Under the pieces are notes generated by a model that saw only the letters and a program-made list of their open reading frames with translations, was not told where the DNA came from and ran no database searches. Positions 4,424-7,440 of a stretch of DNA of 7,440 nucleotides are shown piece by piece. Within the stretch, counting starts at the first letter, position 1. Every line of letters begins with the position of its first letter. The position numbers and the translations under genes were made by a program. Origin of the DNA: JBBTCJ01 sp038043285 (GTDB taxonomy: Bacteria > Planctomycetota > Phycisphaerae > UBA1845); assembly GCA_038043285.1 (NCBI GenBank), contig JBBTCJ010000021.1, positions 1-7,440 on the forward strand. Direction: 5' to 3'.

Positions 4424-7111
4424 ATGACAACTCGAAGCAGGATCGGATCTAAACGACAAGTCATTTTGTTCGCAGCGTTCACTGTTCTTCTTGGCGCCTC
4501 CACGTTCCCCGCAGAAGTTTACGCCGATCCACTCGGCGCCGGGGCGGGGACGGTCTATCGCCTAACGGAGCGATCGGGGTTCGAGGAAGGTTGCTTCCCG
4601 CCCTGCATGTGTCCGATGTTGGCACGGCAGCCGACGATAGGCACATTGAAGGCGGTCCTGGCCGGCACGAACAACGGAATCGCGACCTACGCGATTCAGG
4701 ACGTGAACTGGCTTGCGGGCTATTTCCCCGGCAGGCACGTGACCGGATCGGGAAAATACTCGATCGGAAGCCCCAACCTGATCACCGTCCTCCAACAGCG
4801 CATGGAACTGGACCTCCGCGTCGGCGAGGATCCGGTGCAGCACTTCGACAGCGGATGGGTGATGCTCTCGCAGAACGACCCGCGGGAGATCGCGGTCACG
4901 ATTTCGATCAACGGGATGTTCTGCTTCGACCGCGTCTTCACGATCCAGGCCCTGCCCGTCCCGCCGCCTGAGGTTCAACGGTACTCGCTGCTCTCGGGCA
5001 GCACCTACCAGCACGAATGTTTCGGCGTGTGTGACTGCTACATCGGCGACCTGCGCCCGATGGTCGGCGAGTTCGCCCTTGTGCCAGTGGGGAAGGATCC
5101 GCTGTTCAGTCACTTCGCGGTGATTGACGTGCGCTGGCTGGCGATTTCTCCGACGATGAACGCTGGAACGCCGCTCATCGGGTCGGGGTTTTATCGCCTC
5201 GGTGGCGAGGTGGCGGTGCAGCAGCAGATGGCGCTCGACCTCGTCGTGGGCACGCTCGGGCGAATGCACTTTGACAGCGGTCTGGTCGTTGGAGGTGGGG
5301 GATTTCCGCGCCTGGACGTTCTCCTTTCCACCAACGGCTTTGATTACGCCGCGTGCATGGACACCAGGCTTCACGTCATCGCGGAGCCGACGAATCCGAA
5401 CAACTGCGGAGGCATCGCGGGAATCCCGTGCGCTGCCGGACAGTTCTGTAAACTTTCCGTCGGCGAATGCTGCTGCGACTTCATGGGCGTCTGCGTGCCG
5501 ATCCCGACGGCTTGCCCCGACGTATGGATGCCGGTCTGCGGGTGTGACGGGCAAACCTACGGCAACGAGTGCGAGGCGGACATGGCCGGCGTAACCATCG
5601 CCCATGTCGGGGAGTGTGGTAAAACTTGTGCCTTCCCCGGCGACCCGGCGTGTGGCACGGGAACGTTCTGCAAGTTCGCAACCGGCTCGTGCGGGACCGC
5701 CGGCGACGTCGGCGTTTGCGCGCCCGTACCCGAAGTCTGTCCGATGTATTTCTCTCCCGTGTGCGGTTGCGATGGAATGACTTACGGCAACGAGTGTGAG
5801 GCCGATCACGCCGGCGTTTCCGTAGCCCACCTCGGCGCCTGCGACCAGGCGTGCGGCGGAATCGGCGGTTTTCCGTGTGCTACCGGAGAATTCTGCAAGC
5901 TGCCCGGCGGCATGTGCAACGTGACGGACCTGATGGGGGTGTGCCGACCGGTTCCGGACGCCTGCCCCGCGATATGGGCTCCGGTGTGCGGTTGCGACGG
6001 CGTGACCTATGGAAACGAGTGCGAAGCGGACAAGGGCGCGGTGCAGATCGACCACGTCGGCCCGTGTGAACCGGGACCGTGTGTCGCGCGGCGAGTGCTC
6101 GTTGATCCGGACCTGACGTATTGTCCCGATCAGCCGCATTGGGTTCGCATCCTGCTCACGCCTCCCTCGGGCGCGCTGGCGATTGCCGTCGAGGACATGC
6201 CGCCGCCGGGCTGGGCGGTCGATCGCATCAGCGACGGCGGCGGGTTCGATCCCGTTCACCACAAGGTGAAGTGGGGGCCGTTCTTCGCCCCCTTCCCGGC
6301 TGAAGTGAGTTACGTCGTCATGCCCGCCGCGGATGCTCGCGGACCTCTTTGCTTCGCGGGGTCGGTCTCCGTGGACGGCGTCAACCAACGGACCTGCGGC
6401 GACGAGTGCCTCGATCCCTGTTGCCCCCATGCCCCGGCCGACATGCCTCGAGAGGTTTGCGACCTCTGCGCGGTGAACGACTGCAACGATTGCGACGCCG
6501 CGGTCTGCAACGACGGCCAGATCGCCATGTGCGAATTGATCGGCTACGCCTGCGCCTGGATGAAGGGCTGCAACGACGACCTCGCGGGCATGACCCGAGC
6601 CGCGTATCTCTGGCGAAACGGCGAGTGCTACTGTTGGGACGCGGCGTCACACAACTGGCACCCCACGCCGTGTGGATCGTCGATGTGTTGCGGCGATGCG
6701 ACGCTCCCCCACGGTCCAGCGGCGGCGGTTGCGTCTTCGACCGGCGCGAAGATCGCGGGCGAACTCCGCGCCCTTCCGGACGAACGTGGTCAGCGTCGTG
6801 ACCGTTACGAAATCACCGTCGAGGTGTTCGCCTCGGGCGGGTCGACGGCCATGGCCGCCGAGGTCGAGCTGCCCAAGAACTGGACCGTCGTCTCGGTCGG
6901 AGATGGCGGGGCGTACGACGCGGCCAATCAGAAGCTCAAATGGGGTCCGTTCTTCGACGGGCTGTCGCGAACCGTGACCGCCGTGGTGCACGTTTCCAGC
7001 GGGCGCGCCGCGGGCAAGGTGGACATGGCCCCGCAGCAAGCAGCGGGGCGAACCGTCAGCGGAACGATCTCGATCGACGGAGTGAATCAGTCCTTTAGGC
7101 TCCGCGAGTAG
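4424..7111 (+). CDS. Secreted multi-module Cys-rich protein with three Kazal-type protease-inhibitor units
   Basis: An 895-residue exported protein. Residues 1-34 form a signal peptide: basic start, hydrophobic core 13-26, probable cleavage after VYA (32-34). No lipobox is seen. Modules in order: A1 (45-178) and A2 (187-322), each with a C-x3-C-x-C cluster and an FDSG motif; three Kazal units (328-398, 402-473, 477-548), each ending PVCGCDGxTYGNECEAD and HxGxC; B1 (556-655); a Cys-rich segment (658-757, 17 Cys); and B2 (777-895). B1 and B2 share DGG-[FY]-D, K-[VL]-KWGPFF and S-[VI]-DGVNQ. Kazal domains inhibit serine proteases by a canonical loop, so a role in guarding surface or secreted proteins is inferred. 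There is no obvious TM anchor, sortase signal or PEP-CTERM; the chain stops right after B2. Disulfide bonding implies an oxidising compartment. Modules A and B resemble uncharacterised planctomycete modules (recollection). A long antisense frame is a GC-rich shadow. Confidence 0.93.
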   Translation: MTTRSRIGSKRQVILFAAFTVLLGASTFPAEVYADPLGAGAGTVYRLTERSGFEEGCFPPCMCPMLARQPTIGTLKAVLAGTNNGIATYAIQDVNWLAGYFPGRHVTGSGKYSIGSPNLITVLQQRMELDLRVGEDPVQHFDSGWVMLSQNDPREIAVTISINGMFCFDRVFTIQALPVPPPEVQRYSLLSGSTYQHECFGVCDCYIGDLRPMVGEFALVPVGKDPLFSHFAVIDVRWLAISPTMNAGTPLIGSGFYRLGGEVAVQQQMALDLVVGTLGRMHFDSGLVVGGGGFPRLDVLLSTNGFDYAACMDTRLHVIAEPTNPNNCGGIAGIPCAAGQFCKLSVGECCCDFMGVCVPIPTACPDVWMPVCGCDGQTYGNECEADMAGVTIAHVGECGKTCAFPGDPACGTGTFCKFATGSCGTAGDVGVCAPVPEVCPMYFSPVCGCDGMTYGNECEADHAGVSVAHLGACDQACGGIGGFPCATGEFCKLPGGMCNVTDLMGVCRPVPDACPAIWAPVCGCDGVTYGNECEADKGAVQIDHVGPCEPGPCVARRVLVDPDLTYCPDQPHWVRILLTPPSGALAIAVEDMPPPGWAVDRISDGGGFDPVHHKVKWGPFFAPFPAEVSYVVMPAADARGPLCFAGSVSVDGVNQRTCGDECLDPCCPHAPADMPREVCDLCAVNDCNDCDAAVCNDGQIAMCELIGYACAWMKGCNDDLAGMTRAAYLWRNGECYCWDAASHNWHPTPCGSSMCCGDATLPHGPAAAVASSTGAKIAGELRALPDERGQRRDRYEITVEVFASGGSTAMAAEVELPKNWTVVSVGDGGAYDAANQKLKWGPFFDGLSRTVTAVVHVSSGRAAGKVDMAPQQAAGRTVSGTISIDGVNQSFRLRE
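4556..5389 (+). repeat. Tandem module A pair (two diverged ~135-residue domains)
   Basis: A1 covers residues 45-178 and A2 187-322. Shared landmarks in the same order are Y-[RS]-L, a Cys cluster C-x3-C-x-C (Cys57/61/63 and Cys199/203/205), D-V-[NR]-W-L-A, GSG-[KF]-Y, QQ-x-M-x-LDL-x-VG, HFDSG and NG-[MF] before a further Cys (167 and 311). The copies are well diverged, so the duplication is old. The predicted fold is beta-rich; no function is known to me. Confidence 0.75.
5405..6067 (+). repeat. Three tandem Kazal-type units
   Basis: Units span residues 328-398, 402-473 and 477-548. The conserved DNA encoding G-N-E-C-E-A-D begins at 5561, 5786 and 6011, an exact 225-nt (75-codon) period. Units 2 and 3 have identical Cys spacing (x7, x5, x6, x8, x6, x7, x1, x8, x14; ten Cys). 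Unit 1 has two extra Cys in a C-C-C run (349-351) and one residue less before the next Cys. Each unit has an N-terminal CGG-type Cys-rich half and a C-terminal Kazal half. Confidence 0.88.
6089..7108 (+). repeat. Module B copies flanking a Cys-rich insert
   Basis: B1 (residues 556-655, 6089-6388) and B2 (777-895, 6752-7108) share W-[AT]-V, DGG-[FY]-D, K-[VL]-KWGPFF and a final S-[VI]-DGVNQ. They are separated by about 120 residues, mostly the Cys-rich segment at 6395-6694. They look like beta-sandwich modules of the kind used in secreted planctomycete proteins (inference). Confidence 0.75.
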
Positions 7112-7170
7112 GCGCAAGCCATTCGCGGGAGGATGGGGAAGGAAGTATCGGCGGGGGCGAAGAGCGCACA

Positions 7171-7204
7171 GCCGGGGCGGCGCCCCAAAACGCGCCGCCT
7201 CGGC
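7171..7204 (+). terminator. Strong stem-loop terminator candidate after the Kazal gene
   Basis: A 13-pair stem (GCCGGGGCGGCGC with GCGCCGCCTCGGC, one G-U pair) encloses the 8-nt loop CCCAAAAC, 59 nt after the stop codon. The tail is CATCGTTTG, only weakly T-rich, so termination may be inefficient, or the structure may act mainly to protect the 3' end of the mRNA. Confidence 0.55.
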
Positions 7205-7242
7205 CATCGTTTGCGGTCGTCTTGCGACCGAAGAGCACGATG
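7205..7242. repeat. Second stem-loop directly abutting the terminator
   Basis: The outer stem CATCGT (7205-7210)/ACGATG (7237-7242) encloses an inner stem CGGTCG (7214-7219)/CGACCG (7225-7230) with loop TCTTG. Internal loops of 3 and 6 nt separate the stems. It starts at the base following the first hairpin, so both can form together. Confidence 0.45.
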
Positions 7243-7368
7243 AACCACGTTGCGCGAATGCCGAAAATCACCGCGTCCGAGCCGCGCATATCTGCAAAGG
7301 GAGATTGGAGATCACAAGACTACGAGGACGTGCAAAGGTCTCAAAGAATCCTCAGGTACGGAGCATCG

Positions 7369-7386
7369 CGCGGGCTGAAGCCCGCG
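7369..7386. repeat. REP-like perfect palindrome
   Basis: CGCGGGC and GCCCGCG flank the tetraloop TGAA. Short extragenic palindromes with a GGGCTGAAGCCC core resemble REP elements mobilised by RAYT-type transposases in many genomes. Only one copy is visible here, so the assignment is tentative. Confidence 0.4.
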
Positions 7387-7440
7387 GCCTGGGCGGACGA
7401 GTTTGGGGTGCTCCAAGCCTCGCTCTGCAACTCCTGTTTT

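Larger units (their letters stand above)
7112..7440. other. Right-hand intergenic stretch
   Basis: These 329 nt carry no convincing gene on either strand. They hold a strong stem-loop (7171-7204), a second nested stem-loop (7205-7242) and a REP-like palindrome (7369-7386). From about 7260 on, the sequence is less GC-rich than the coding DNA. Any gene to the right begins beyond the window. Confidence 0.65.

Noticed and set aside
5561..6030. Regular 225-nt spacing considered as a CRISPR-like or satellite repeat
   Set aside because: The repeats lie in frame inside a coding sequence and encode Kazal cores; the period is a whole number of codons.
4562..6430. Minus-strand open frame of 622 codons
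   Set aside because: Antisense to the secreted Kazal protein. The plus strand has the signal peptide, promoter, GGAGG and Kazal signatures; the minus frame is Arg/His/Ala-rich with repeats that only mirror the plus-strand repeats.
7095..7289. Minus-strand 64-codon frame overlapping the end of the Kazal gene
   Set aside because: It reads through the two stem-loops and into the Kazal stop region, with no ribosome site; better explained as structured intergenic DNA.
1..7440. tRNA, rRNA, CRISPR arrays, insertion sequence ends, phage or defence genes
   Set aside because: Looked for on both strands; no convincing signal was seen by eye.

Overview
The window is a GC-rich (by eye low-to-mid 60s percent) bacterial chromosome segment. 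It most resembles a member of the Planctomycetota, possibly Phycisphaerae or a related lineage. That placement is an inference. It rests on a secreted, Cys-rich mosaic protein with modules of a style I associate with planctomycetes (a repeated 'DGG...KWGPFF' module, a C-x3-C-x-C module, Kazal repeats) and on a three-TM plus coiled-coil membrane protein of planctomycete type. No rRNA, tRNA or marker gene is present to confirm it.

Layout. Minus strand, positions 4053 down to 1: panB (ketopantoate hydroxymethyltransferase), a DUF151/bifunctional-nuclease-family protein, a GHMP-superfamily sugar-kinase homologue, and the N-terminal 325 codons of a membrane/coiled-coil protein that starts with GTG and runs off the left edge. 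The DUF151 and GHMP genes lie 39 nt apart and look co-transcribed. panB is separated from DUF151 by a terminator-like hairpin followed by a perfect TTGACA box. The leftmost gene has its own promoter-like pair and a clear AGGAG site. Plus strand, 4424-7111: one 895-residue exported protein with a signal peptide. A sigma70-like promoter and a textbook GGAGG site precede it, and a 13-bp stem-loop follows it. The 370-nt divergent region (4054-4423) and the right-hand 329 nt (7112-7440) carry no convincing gene.

How the genes relate. panB makes a coenzyme A precursor and DUF151 is a small conserved cytoplasmic protein, so both look like housekeeping genes. The GHMP protein has arabinokinase/galactokinase-like motifs 1 and 3. 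However, the Gly/Ser phosphate loop (motif 2) and the catalytic Asp position have been replaced, so it may be a pseudokinase or sugar sensor. The large secreted protein reads as two copies of module A, three Kazal-type protease-inhibitor units (exact 225-nt period at the conserved core), module B, a Cys-rich segment, and a second module B. It is most simply interpreted as an extracellular or surface protease-inhibitor scaffold.

The two most interesting items are the degenerate GHMP kinase and the symmetric multi-module Kazal protein. No CRISPR array, phage genes, transposase or defence island is visible.
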